Shown piece by piece: positions 52,308-60,608 of a stretch of 64,000 nucleotides of DNA. Made by a program: the position numbers and the translations under genes. The DNA lies in contig JBBCGQ010000001.1 in NCBI GenBank assembly GCA_037200845.1, forward strand, positions 1,116,001 to 1,180,000, written 5' to 3'. The notes beneath the pieces were generated by a model. That model made no database searches. It saw only the letters and a program-made list of their open reading frames with translations, and had not been told where the DNA came from. This DNA is from Bauldia sp. Lineage in GTDB: Bacteria > Pseudomonadota > Alphaproteobacteria > Rhizobiales > Kaistiaceae. Each line of letters begins with the position of its first letter. The stretch's first letter is position 1.

Positions 52308-53130
52308 CGCAAGCATCGATCGGTCGGCGCTGGCCGAGGCGCGGGTGCCGCTGTTCGTGCCCGGCGACCAGCCGCAGCGTTTTGCCAAGGCGGCCGCAAG
52401 CGGCGCCGACGCCGTCATCCTCGACCTCGAGGACGCGGTGGCCGTTGGTAACAAGGACGCCGCACGGCAAGCCGTCTCCGCCCATGCGATCAGCGACGTC
52501 CCGGTCGTCGTCAGGATCAATGCGCCGGCGAGCGGCTTTCGCGGCGCGGATCTTCAGGCTCTCCGCCGGGCACGCGTCGCGGCATTGATGCTGGCGAAAT
52601 GCGAAAGCGGCGAAGAAATCGACCAGGTCGATGCGTTGTTCGGCGGCATGGCCGTCATCCCGCTCATCGAAAGCGCCCGCGGCTTGCTTGCCTTGCCGCA
52701 GATCCTGGAGCGCGGCAGCGTTGCCCGGGTCGCTTTCGGCGCCTTCGACTTCGCCCTCGATATAGGATGTCGTCCCGTGTGGGACTCCCTGATCGTCGCT
52801 CGCGGAGAACTCGTGTGGCGATCCCGCGCCGCGGAAAAAGCGGGACCGTGGGACAGTCCGTCCGCCGAGTTCCGCGACCTGTCGGTTCTGAAGGAAGAAG
52901 CCGACCGGGCCGCATTTGCGGGCTTCAGCGGCAAGATGGCGATCCATCCGGCGCAGGTATCGGTGATCGAAGCCGCTTTTCGTCCCGATGCCGCCACGCT
53001 CGCGTGGGCGCGCGAGGTTGTCGCTGCCGCCGAGCAATCGAGCCTGGCGAAGGTCGCGGGCGCCATGATCGACGCTCCCATCATCGAGCGCGCCCGGCGC
53101 ATCCTGCGAAACGAACGCCGTCGTTCCTAG
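52300..53130 (+). CDS. CitE-like CoA lyase (probable citramalyl-CoA lyase)
   Basis: A 276-residue HpcH/CitE TIM-barrel enzyme. Motifs: VPLFVPGDQPQRFAKAAASG, Mg-binding AVILDLEDAV, VVRINAP, AVIPLIESARGLLAL, FGAFDFALDIG and KMAIHPAQV. It resembles CitE/citramalyl-CoA lyases more than the longer L-malyl-CoA lyases (about 320 residues). In context it would cleave citramalyl-CoA to acetyl-CoA and pyruvate, closing the pathway begun by mcd and mct. The start lies inside the end of the hydratase gene. Confidence 0.85.
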   Translation: MNDASIDRSALAEARVPLFVPGDQPQRFAKAAASGADAVILDLEDAVAVGNKDAARQAVSAHAISDVPVVVRINAPASGFRGADLQALRRARVAALMLAKCESGEEIDQVDALFGGMAVIPLIESARGLLALPQILERGSVARVAFGAFDFALDIGCRPVWDSLIVARGELVWRSRAAEKAGPWDSPSAEFRDLSVLKEEADRAAFAGFSGKMAIHPAQVSVIEAAFRPDAATLAWAREVVAAAEQSSLAKVAGAMIDAPIIERARRILRNERRRS

Positions 53131-53291
53131 AGAAAGCTGCGCGAGTCCGATCGACCGGCGCACGCGCCGTGCAGTTGCCTTCCGTCAGCTAGTCTGGTTT
53201 GGCACATCCTGTTATGTCGGCGGTGCATGGTCAGCCGGCCTTGCATCAGCGTTCGTCGGCGACGTAAGACGCCGCCGCCGACTTTGCCCCG

Positions 53292-54101
53292 ATGATCTCT
53301 CCCAGTGAGGTGCCCGTGCTTCCCTTTCCGCCACGCAATGCCGCGATGGACCGTATCCGCGCCGGTGAACCTGCCCTCGGTCTCGTCGTGCGTTCGCAGC
53401 GCAGCGGCGAGGTGGCGATGATCGCCGCCAACAGCGGCCACGATTTCCTCTTCCTCGATCTGCAGCACGGCACCATGGGGTTCGACGATGCCGCCCGGAT
53501 CGCCCATGTCGCCATCGGCGTCGGCGTGGCACCTCTGGTGCGCGTCGCGACCCGCGACGATGCCTCCGCGTCGCGCCATCTCGACGGCGGCGCGCTAGGC
53601 ATCATCTTTCCCGACATCGACACCGCCGATCAGGCTCGCCACGCGATGGAGCTGTGCCGCTTCGCGCCGTTGGGCAAGCGCTCGGTCTCCTCGGGCTATC
53701 CCTCGCTCGGCTACAAGGCGGTCGATACGCCGACCGCCGTCGCCGCGCTCGAGGCGAGCATGCTCGTCGTCTGCATGATCGAGACCCGCGCCGGCCTCGC
53801 CAACGTCGATGCGATCGCCGCCGTCGAGGGCGTCGACGTCGTCCACATCGGCTGCAACGACATGCTGAACGACATGGGCAAATCGGGGCAGTACGGCGAT
53901 CCGGAGATCGTTGCCGCCATCGACAAGCTGATCGCCGCCTGTGCCAAGCACAACAAGGTCGCCGGTGTCGGTGGCGAGCGCGATGCCGAGCGTCAACGCG
54001 AGTGGGTCGCGAAGGGCGTGCGCTTCATCACCACCGGCTCCGACATCGCCTACATGACGAGCGCCGCCTCGGCCCGCACCAAGGCGATCCGCGCCGCCTA
54101 G
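53292..54101 (+). CDS. HpcH/HpaI aldolase family protein
   Basis: A 269-residue class II pyruvate-type aldolase. It has FLDLQHGTMGFDDA, ALGIIFPDIDTADQARHAMELC, VVCMIETRAGLANVDAIAA and VDVVHIGCNDM, with the metal-binding Glu and Asp in the last two. The family cleaves 4-hydroxy-2-oxo acids to pyruvate (or oxaloacetate) and an aldehyde. It is separated from the CitE gene by 161 bases, so it may have its own promoter. The ATG at 53292 lacks a clear ribosome site, and a GTG about 24 bases downstream is possible. Its end overlaps the end of the convergent exporter gene by four bases. Confidence 0.85.
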   Translation: MISPSEVPVLPFPPRNAAMDRIRAGEPALGLVVRSQRSGEVAMIAANSGHDFLFLDLQHGTMGFDDAARIAHVAIGVGVAPLVRVATRDDASASRHLDGGALGIIFPDIDTADQARHAMELCRFAPLGKRSVSSGYPSLGYKAVDTPTAVAALEASMLVVCMIETRAGLANVDAIAAVEGVDVVHIGCNDMLNDMGKSGQYGDPEIVAAIDKLIAACAKHNKVAGVGGERDAERQREWVAKGVRFITTGSDIAYMTSAASARTKAIRAA

Positions 54102-55606
54102 ATCCGGCGGAGCGGGATCGACCAGACGAGCACTACGCCGATCGCGACAAAGGCGGCGTTGGTGAGGAAGGCGTTGCGGAACGCGCCCGCGATCTGTCCT
54201 TCGATCAGCGCATGCTGCGCCGCCGACAGGGTGTCGAGCACCCCCGGTCCCTGTTGCAGCATCAGCCCGAAATAGTGGGCGGCGTCGCCGCTCGTCGCCG
54301 CGAGCGTTCCGAAGAACACCGCGCCGACGAGTCCGGTGCCGAGCGCCGCGCCGAGCGTGCGCGCGATCTGCACCGACGCGCTTGCCGCCCCGATCATGCT
54401 TGGTCCGGCCGAGGTCTGCACGATGACCTGCGCCACGCTCATCACCGTGCCCATGAAGACGGCCGCGCAGCCGAGCAACAATGCGACCTGCGACGCCGCA
54501 AGGTAGGGCGCCAGCAGTCCGAGGGTCAGGACGAGGACGAACACGACGACCAGTCCGACCCCGGGGACCAGCGTTGTTCGTCCCGTGCGGCCGACCAGCC
54601 AGCCGGTCACCACCGAGCCGACACCGACGCCCGCCGTCATCGGCAAAAGCAGGAGGCCGATCTGCGAGGGCGTCCCGCCATGCACGACGCGATAGAAAAT
54701 CGGCAGGAACGTCAGGAGCGAAACCAGGTTCGCCCAGTGGCAGATGACCAGCACGTCGGTCCGCCAGATGGAGGGCTGGCGCAGCAGGGCGAGCGGCAAG
54801 AGCGGATCGCGGACACGCCGTTCGTGAAAGACGAGCGCCGCCACCGTGGCGAGGCTGAGAACGAGGAGGCCGACGACCGGCAGCACCGTGTCCGATGAGA
54901 ATCGCTGCAGCGTGCTCAGCATCGTCAGAGTCGAGATGATGAAGGCGGCGAAAAGGAACAGCCCCAGTGCATCGAATCGGAACGGCTGGTCGGTGCGCGC
55001 GCGCTTGGGCAGGCGCAGCGTCAGCGCCAAGGCGAGAAGCCCGATCGGAAGGTTGACGATGAAGATCGAGCGCCAGCCGAAATGCTCCGTCAGGAAGCCG
55101 CCGGCGACGGGGCCGAAGGTGCTCGACGAAACGGCGATCGCCGCGAGGAAGCCCTGATAGCGCGCGCGGTCGCGCGGCGGCACGGTATCGCCGATCAGCG
55201 CGTGCGACAGCGTCATCAGTCCACCGCCGCCAAGTCCCTGCAGGACGCGCCCGGCGGTGAGCATGATCATGCTGGTCGAAAGCGCGCACACGATCGAGGC
55301 GCCGATGAAAATCGCGAGCGCCAGGATCATCAACGGCTTCCTGCCGATGACGTCGCCGACGCGGCCGTAAACCGGCGCAAGCACGGTCGCCGTGACGAGA
55401 TAGGAGACGACGATCCACGAGACGCGGTCGGGCTGGCCGAGTTCGCCGGCTATGGCCGGCAGCGCCGCGGAGACGATCGTCTGATCGACGATCGCCAGGA
55501 ACATCGGCAGCATTATCGAGGGAAACAGCGCCAGAAAAAGCTTGAGGCTTGACGCCTGCGGCGTGTCGGCCGGGCGCTGTTCGGGGGATCTTTCGAGCAT
55601 GTTCAT
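54098..55606 (-). CDS. MFS transporter, DHA2 (EmrB/QacA) family
   Basis: A 502-residue inner-membrane protein with about 14 helices. It starts with FPSIMLPMFLAIVDQTIVSAALPAI and motif A GRVGDVIGRKPLMILALAIF, followed by the DHA2 segment RVLQGLGGGGLMTLSHALIGD. The C-terminal domain includes SMIGAASASVQIARTLGAALG. It probably exports a small molecule linked to the flanking pathways. A GTATAC-centred inverted repeat lies 16 bases upstream of its ATG. Confidence 0.92.
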   Translation of the reverse strand: MNMLERSPEQRPADTPQASSLKLFLALFPSIMLPMFLAIVDQTIVSAALPAIAGELGQPDRVSWIVVSYLVTATVLAPVYGRVGDVIGRKPLMILALAIFIGASIVCALSTSMIMLTAGRVLQGLGGGGLMTLSHALIGDTVPPRDRARYQGFLAAIAVSSSTFGPVAGGFLTEHFGWRSIFIVNLPIGLLALALTLRLPKRARTDQPFRFDALGLFLFAAFIISTLTMLSTLQRFSSDTVLPVVGLLVLSLATVAALVFHERRVRDPLLPLALLRQPSIWRTDVLVICHWANLVSLLTFLPIFYRVVHGGTPSQIGLLLLPMTAGVGVGSVVTGWLVGRTGRTTLVPGVGLVVVFVLVLTLGLLAPYLAASQVALLLGCAAVFMGTVMSVAQVIVQTSAGPSMIGAASASVQIARTLGAALGTGLVGAVFFGTLAATSGDAAHYFGLMLQQGPGVLDTLSAAQHALIEGQIAGAFRNAFLTNAAFVAIGVVLVWSIPLRRI

Positions 55607-55621
55607 GTCACTTCGCTGTCA

Positions 55622-55638
55622 CGTGGTATACATCCACG
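55622..55638. promoter_or_regulatory. GTATAC-centred inverted repeat before the exporter gene
   Basis: CGTGG-TATACAT-CCACG, containing GTATAC at 55626-55631, lies just upstream of the exporter's start codon. The same hexamer recurs twice in the opposite half of this divergent region. Confidence 0.45.
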
Positions 55639-55747
55639 AACAGCGCCTCCCTAGCCATCTCGGCTATGCCATAAACCGTTGTGAATCAGCGGAAAAAGCG
55701 CCGTCACACGCGTTTTTTTCTTTTGGCGTTGACCGATTAGAACTTTT

Positions 55748-55769
55748 GTATACAGTGACGAACGTATAC
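55748..55769. promoter_or_regulatory. Paired GTATAC sites before the HD-domain operon
   Basis: GTATAC at 55748-55753 (in TTTGTATACAGT) and at 55764-55769 (in ACGTATACAC), 16 bases apart centre to centre. GntR-family regulators often bind GTATAC-core palindromes. No GntR gene is in the window, so the regulator would be encoded beyond the right edge or elsewhere. Confidence 0.5.
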
Positions 55770-55836
55770 ACCGGTATCCGGCTGTACCCAAGAAAAAACG
55801 GCGACTGGCGTCGCTTGCGTGGGAGGGGAATTCCAA

Positions 55837-56439
55837 GTGTCACAGGTCATTACGCCGACGTCGGCGGAAGTTGATTCGATCCGCGGTGAGCTTCCTGAAA
55901 TCGATCTGATTTCGTCCGCAGATATGCGCGACAAGGTCATAGCGCTATGGGTGAGCTTCGTTCGCGAAAGCAGCTATAAGCGCGTTGGCGATTGTATCGC
56001 CCTGCCGGGCATGCCGAAGTACGACCTCGCCGGTCACACCCGTCAGGTCACGGTCAATTCGATCCACCTCGCCAACACGACGCGCGATTTCTGGAAGATC
56101 GACTGCGATCGCGACGCTCTCATCGCCGCCGCCCTCTGCCACGACGCATCCAAGATGGTCGAGCGCGAGGGGCCGAACGGCTCCAAGACCGAACTCGGCA
56201 AGGCCCTGCTGCATGCCCAGCTCGCCGGTGTCCGTTGCCTCGAATACGGGCTGCCCGCCAAGGTGGCGCACATGGTGACGCTGCATCCGTTCACGCCGCC
56301 GCATATTCACGTCAAGCCGCAGTACCTCGAGTTCGTCATTCTGACGTGGGCGGACCTGGCGGCGGTCGACACGCTGTTCTTCGTCGAGGGCAAGGCGACG
56401 CACCTCGAGTTCCAGAAGCGCTTCTTCCAGCTCGACTAG
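55837..56439 (+). CDS. HD-domain protein with a six-ligand dimetal site
   Basis: A 200-residue protein of the HD superfamily. Likely metal ligands are His67 (HTRQV), His102-Asp103 (CHDASKM), His126 (LLHAQLA), His145 or His150 (VAHMVTLHP) and Asp173 (WADLAAVD). That pattern fits a dinuclear site, found in some phosphohydrolases and in HD-type diiron oxygenases such as PhnZ and MIOX. GTG start at 55837 after GGGAGGGG; an upstream GTG at 55819 is weaker. First gene of the right-hand operon. The activity (hydrolase or oxygenase) cannot be settled from sequence. Confidence 0.82.
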   Translation: MSQVITPTSAEVDSIRGELPEIDLISSADMRDKVIALWVSFVRESSYKRVGDCIALPGMPKYDLAGHTRQVTVNSIHLANTTRDFWKIDCDRDALIAAALCHDASKMVEREGPNGSKTELGKALLHAQLAGVRCLEYGLPAKVAHMVTLHPFTPPHIHVKPQYLEFVILTWADLAAVDTLFFVEGKATHLEFQKRFFQLD

Positions 56440-56574
56440 TCGAGGCGCTGAAGGGGACGCCGCGGGCCGGGAGAGGCCGGCGGCGTGGAAGTTGGCAGAC
56501 GCCGACGGGCCAGAAGAGCCCGCGGCGGGGGAGGGGGCCGGCACAGAGCCGGTCCATCAGGGAGGAAGTGCAAG

Positions 56575-57603
56575 ATGCCGGAAGGCCGCGTCGTCTACGC
56601 CGTCAATTGGCTGGATAGTGTTCCCGAGCAGGCCGCTCTTTCGATGGAGCGTGTGCGCCGTGCCGGATTCGAAGCCTATGTCCATCCCACGCCGCGTAAC
56701 TTGAACGAAGCCGAAGTCATCGGCATCCTCCCGAATACCGTGGGCGTCATCGCCGGCAGCCACCGCTTCACGGCCAAGGCGCTCGGCACCACCAACAAGC
56801 TCCGCGCCATCTCGCGCCACGGCGCCGGCTTCGAAAGCATCGATCTCGACTACTGCACCGAGCACGGCATCGTCGTCACCAATGCCTTCGGCGTGAATGC
56901 CGGCGCGGTCGCCGAGTTTACGCTGGCTCTCATCCTCGCCGTCGTGCGCGACATCCCCGGCGCGGCCGACGTCCTGCGGAGCGGCAACTGGGCCGACCGG
57001 GGCAACGCCAGCCCCGGCACGACGCTCGGCCGCACGCTGGGCATCATCGGCTTCGGCGCTATCGGCCAGGCCCTTGCCGGACAGGCGAGGGGCCTCGGCA
57101 TGAAGATCATCTACACCGACATCCGCCGCATTCCGGAGGCCGAAGCCGCCTACAACGCGACCTTCGTCACCCGCGAAGAGCTGCTCAAGCAGGCGGACGT
57201 CGTGTCGTTGCACGTCGCGCTCAATCCCAATACGCACCACATGATCGACGAGGCGCAGTTCCGCCTCATGAAGCGCACCGCCGTTCTGGTGAACACCTCG
57301 CGCGGCGGCGTGGTCAACGAAGACGCCCTGTATCGCGCCATACGCGACGGCGTCATCGCCGGTGGCGCCCTCGACGTCTATGAAAGCGAGCCGCCGGCAA
57401 CGGACAGTCCGCTGTTCACCCTCAAGCGCGGTTTCATCGGCACGCCGCACGTCGCCGGCGTGAGCAGCGACGCCAAGGTCGCGATGCTCGACGCGGCGAC
57501 CACCAATCTGCTCGATGTGCTTCAGGGACGTCGGCCGCCGAAGGTGACGAACCCCGCCGTTTATGAGCGCCATCCCGAGCTTGGCGCCGGATCTCGGGCA
57601 TGA
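56575..57603 (+). CDS. D-isomer-specific 2-hydroxyacid dehydrogenase (NAD-binding)
   Basis: A 342-residue dehydrogenase of the D-3-phosphoglycerate dehydrogenase/hydroxyacid group. The NAD motif GIIGFGAIGQALA lies near residue 155. The catalytic Arg is in VNTSRGGVVNEDAL, Glu in LDVYESEPPA and His in IGTPHVAG. There is no ACT or regulatory domain, so it is not full-length SerA. The ATG at 56575 follows CAGGGAGGAAG. A 135-base GC-rich gap separates it from the HD gene. It would interconvert a 2-hydroxy acid and a 2-oxo acid in the pathway served by this operon. Confidence 0.88.
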   Translation: MPEGRVVYAVNWLDSVPEQAALSMERVRRAGFEAYVHPTPRNLNEAEVIGILPNTVGVIAGSHRFTAKALGTTNKLRAISRHGAGFESIDLDYCTEHGIVVTNAFGVNAGAVAEFTLALILAVVRDIPGAADVLRSGNWADRGNASPGTTLGRTLGIIGFGAIGQALAGQARGLGMKIIYTDIRRIPEAEAAYNATFVTREELLKQADVVSLHVALNPNTHHMIDEAQFRLMKRTAVLVNTSRGGVVNEDALYRAIRDGVIAGGALDVYESEPPATDSPLFTLKRGFIGTPHVAGVSSDAKVAMLDAATTNLLDVLQGRRPPKVTNPAVYERHPELGAGSRA

Positions 57604-57684
57604 CCGCTCTTGTCCTGCGAAATCTAGCTAAGGCCGCGTCGACCGCAGTCTGTCCTGCAACCTGACGAGAATAGTGGAGGTACG

Positions 57685-58542
57685 ATGATGAGGCGGCCGT
57701 TCGACAAGCCGGTGGAGCTGATCCCCAGGCGCCTCTACGCTATTGGAGGCATGGTCCCGCTCGACGGCAAGGTGTCGTGGGTGCCGGCGGCCGCGCGCGG
57801 CTTCCAGCCGATGAATTCCTATCTGCTCCTCGAGGACAGGTACGCGCTGCTCATCGACACTGGTCTGCCCTATCACGAGGCCCAGGTCCTCGATCAGCTC
57901 GGCCAGGTCCTTCCGCAGGGCTACGATCTGTCGATTTACCTGACGCGCTACGAAATGGATTGCGTCGGCAACGTCGGGCCGATCGCCATGAAGTTCGGCA
58001 TCTCGCATCTCTACACCGGCGGCGTCTTCAACCCGTTCGACGGCTTCGACCAGATCAGCTCCATTGGTGAGGATCGCGGCGCGGTCGAGGACCGTGTCTC
58101 GCGCGTCAAGGCGGGGAACGTCCTCGAAATCGGCAAGAACGGGCGCACGCTTGAGGTCATCACCGCGCCCTTCAAGATGCTCACGGCCTATTGGGGCTAC
58201 GACGCCGCGACCGAGACGATGTTCACCTCCGACATGTTCGGTCAGCACATCTGGCCGGAGGAGGCCTACCATCCGGTTGCCACCGAGGCCGACGACAAGT
58301 CGACCGCTGAATCGGTCGCCGACGCGGTGCGTGCCCGCTACTGGTGGCTCGACCACATCAATCCGGCGGTGCTGCTCGAGCGCTTCGAGGCGCTGGTGGC
58401 CCAGTACAAGATTTCGCGGATCGCTCCGACCCACGGCTCCGTCGTCTCTGGTCCGGTGCTCGTTCAGCGCCACATACAGTTCATCCGTCAGTTGCTGACG
58501 CCGACCGTCAGCCAGGAAAGCAAGAGGAGGGTTTCGGCATGA
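57685..58542 (+). CDS. Metallo-beta-lactamase-fold protein A, flavodiiron-like, metal motif altered
   Basis: A 285-residue protein matching the beta-lactamase domain of flavodiiron proteins. Near residues 87-96 it reads TRYEMDCVGN where these proteins have a HxExDH motif (NHVEMDHSG type): Glu90 and Asp92 are kept, the first His is Arg88 and the last His is Cys93. The later FTSDMFG and IAPTHGSVV carry the expected Asp and His. There is no flavodoxin domain. It overlaps the next gene (also MBL-fold) by ATGA. Altered chemistry or loss of catalysis in this subunit is likely. Confidence 0.82.
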   Translation: MMRRPFDKPVELIPRRLYAIGGMVPLDGKVSWVPAAARGFQPMNSYLLLEDRYALLIDTGLPYHEAQVLDQLGQVLPQGYDLSIYLTRYEMDCVGNVGPIAMKFGISHLYTGGVFNPFDGFDQISSIGEDRGAVEDRVSRVKAGNVLEIGKNGRTLEVITAPFKMLTAYWGYDAATETMFTSDMFGQHIWPEEAYHPVATEADDKSTAESVADAVRARYWWLDHINPAVLLERFEALVAQYKISRIAPTHGSVVSGPVLVQRHIQFIRQLLTPTVSQESKRRVSA

Positions 58543-59378
58543 GCCTGAAACTCAGCGTTACCGACAATTATCCGATCAAGCGCGAAATCGCTCCCGGCAT
58601 TCATTGGCTGGGCGGTTGCGGCGAGCGCCTGGAGCCGAGCGGCGAGATCCTGCACAGCTCCGCCTCGACGTTCCTGCTCATGGGCGACGAGAAGACGCTC
58701 CTCGTCGACACCGGCGCTCCGATCCACTACCCGCTGATCCGCCAGGGCATGGACGAGATCCTCGCCGGCCGCCAGCTTGACTATGTCGTGCCGTCGCATC
58801 CCGAGCTGCCGCACTCCGGCAACATGCCGAAGCTGTTCGACAAGTATCCGAAGCTGCGCGCCATCGGCGATGACCGCGACTACCGCCTCTTCTATCCGCA
58901 GTACGCCGACCGCTTCGATTTCTGGCCGCAGCACAAGCCGCTTCCGCTGGGCGGCGGCATGGAGTTCACGGTGCTCGAGGCTCCGATCAAGGATCTGGTC
59001 AGCACGACCTGGGGCTACGAGGGGCGCGAGCAGGTGATGTTCGTCTCCGACGCCTTCGGGTATCTGCATCGCGCCGCCCCGGACGACGAGAATCCGCTGC
59101 ACAAGCCGGGTGAATGCCGACTGCTGACCACCGAGCTGCCCAAGCTGCCCGAGGTCTATCAGGCCGCGTTCCTCACCCGCAGCGCGCTCGCCTGGACCGG
59201 CTTCATGGACGCCAACGTGTTTCTGAATACCGTCCGCAAGATGATCGAGCGCTACCCGTCGAAGTTGATTGCGCCGACCCACGGTAACGTGATCGATAAT
59301 CTCGACGAGATCATGCCGATCATGCGTGCGGCATACACCAGCGCGTACGAAACCGAACGCGCTCGCAGCAAAGCTTAG
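58539..59378 (+). CDS. Metallo-beta-lactamase-fold protein B, flavodiiron-like, metal motif altered differently
   Basis: A 279-residue paralogue of protein A. The metal motif at residues 86-95 is SHPELPHSGN: His87, Glu89 and His92 are kept, and the Asp of HxExDH is Pro91. FVSDAFG and IAPTHGNVI supply the later Asp and His. The two proteins are translationally coupled, so a heterodimer is plausible. The ATG at 58539 follows AAGAGGAGGG. Function unknown; flavodiiron proteins reduce O2 or NO, but the flavodoxin part is missing here. Confidence 0.83.
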   Translation: MSLKLSVTDNYPIKREIAPGIHWLGGCGERLEPSGEILHSSASTFLLMGDEKTLLVDTGAPIHYPLIRQGMDEILAGRQLDYVVPSHPELPHSGNMPKLFDKYPKLRAIGDDRDYRLFYPQYADRFDFWPQHKPLPLGGGMEFTVLEAPIKDLVSTTWGYEGREQVMFVSDAFGYLHRAAPDDENPLHKPGECRLLTTELPKLPEVYQAAFLTRSALAWTGFMDANVFLNTVRKMIERYPSKLIAPTHGNVIDNLDEIMPIMRAAYTSAYETERARSKA

Positions 59379-59417
59379 ATGATGAAACCAAGACTTGAAG
59401 AGCAGGGAAGGTGAGAT

Positions 59418-60584
59418 ATGGATGCAATGCTGCAACCAAGACCCGCAGGGGCCGGGTTGAGCATGGCCGCTAGCGAACCCGCGGATGCGTCCATTGCGAT
59501 CGACATACGCAACCTCGGCAAGCGCTTCGAGGGCGTAGTCGCCGTCGACGGTGTGTCGTTCCAGGTCGCGGCCAACTCGATCGTCAGCATTCTGGGACCG
59601 AGCGGCTGCGGCAAGTCGACGACGCTGCGCATGATCGCCGGCCTCGAGCGTGCCGACGAGGGCGAGATCTGGCTGAACGACCACCTGGTCAGTTCGGCCA
59701 AGCCGTCGATGTCGTTGCCGCCCGAGCGGCGCGAGATCGGCTTCGTCTTCCAGTCGTACGCGCTGTGGCCGCACCTTTCGGTGTTCGAGCACGTCGCCTA
59801 CCCGCTGAAGGCGCGCAAGGTAAAGGACGGCATTCCGGACCGCGTCGCCGCGGCCCTCAAGCTTGTCGGCCTTGCCGGTCTCGACAAGCGCTATCCGTCG
59901 GAACTCTCGGGCGGTCAGCAGCAGCGCGTCGCGCTGGCGCGCGCCCTGGCGGCTCGGCCGCGCATCCTTCTGCTCGACGAGCCGTTCAGCAACCTCGATG
60001 CGGAGCTCCGTTTGCGTCTCCGCGCCGACCTGCAGGAACTGCAGAACGAGCTGAAGCTGGCGATCGTCTGCGTCACGCACGACAAGAACGATGCTCTGTC
60101 GCTGTCGACTCAGATTGTCGTCATGGAGGCCGGCAAGCTCGTCGAGATGGGCTCGCCGCGCGAGCTCTACGAGCGGCCGCAGAACGTGCAGACGGCCTCG
60201 CTGATGCGCGGCGGCAACCTCTTCAAGGGCGCCGTCAAGTCGGTCGAGGATGGCATGTTCGTGATCAGCGTCGGCGATACCTCGACGGTGCTGAAGGTGC
60301 CGACGTCGCTTGCCGGTCCGGACACCCGCCCGGGCGACAAGGTCTGGCTGTCGGTCAAGTCGGAAGAGATTCGCATCAGCGACGCATCGGAGGCCCAGGC
60401 CTCCGGCAAGGTCGTGTCGATCTCCTATCTCGGGCACTACACCGAGGTGGTGGTGGCTGCGGAGTTCGGCCGGGTGAGGCTCAGGGCGAACAGTTACCTG
60501 CCGGTCCAGATCGGCCAGGTGGTGAACTTCAAACTAGAGACGATGGCAGTTTCGCTGATCCCGATGTCGGGTTCCGCGAGCTAG
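59418..60584 (+). CDS. ABC transporter ATP-binding protein (PotA/FbpC-like)
   Basis: A 388-residue ATPase. It has Walker A GPSGCGKST, Q-loop FVFQSYALWPHL, signature LSGGQQQRVALARAL, Walker B ILLLDEPFSNLD, switch CVTHDKNDAL, and a C-terminal TOBE domain (LSVKSEEIRISDA). A 25-residue tail precedes the domain. Part of an import system with the following binding protein and fused permease. The family covers iron(III), polyamine, thiamine and phosphonate importers, so the substrate must be taken from context. Confidence 0.92.
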   Translation: MDAMLQPRPAGAGLSMAASEPADASIAIDIRNLGKRFEGVVAVDGVSFQVAANSIVSILGPSGCGKSTTLRMIAGLERADEGEIWLNDHLVSSAKPSMSLPPERREIGFVFQSYALWPHLSVFEHVAYPLKARKVKDGIPDRVAAALKLVGLAGLDKRYPSELSGGQQQRVALARALAARPRILLLDEPFSNLDAELRLRLRADLQELQNELKLAIVCVTHDKNDALSLSTQIVVMEAGKLVEMGSPRELYERPQNVQTASLMRGGNLFKGAVKSVEDGMFVISVGDTSTVLKVPTSLAGPDTRPGDKVWLSVKSEEIRISDASEAQASGKVVSISYLGHYTEVVVAAEFGRVRLRANSYLPVQIGQVVNFKLETMAVSLIPMSGSAS

Positions 60585-60608
60585 CCGGTCCAATGGGAGG
60601 AATACAGA

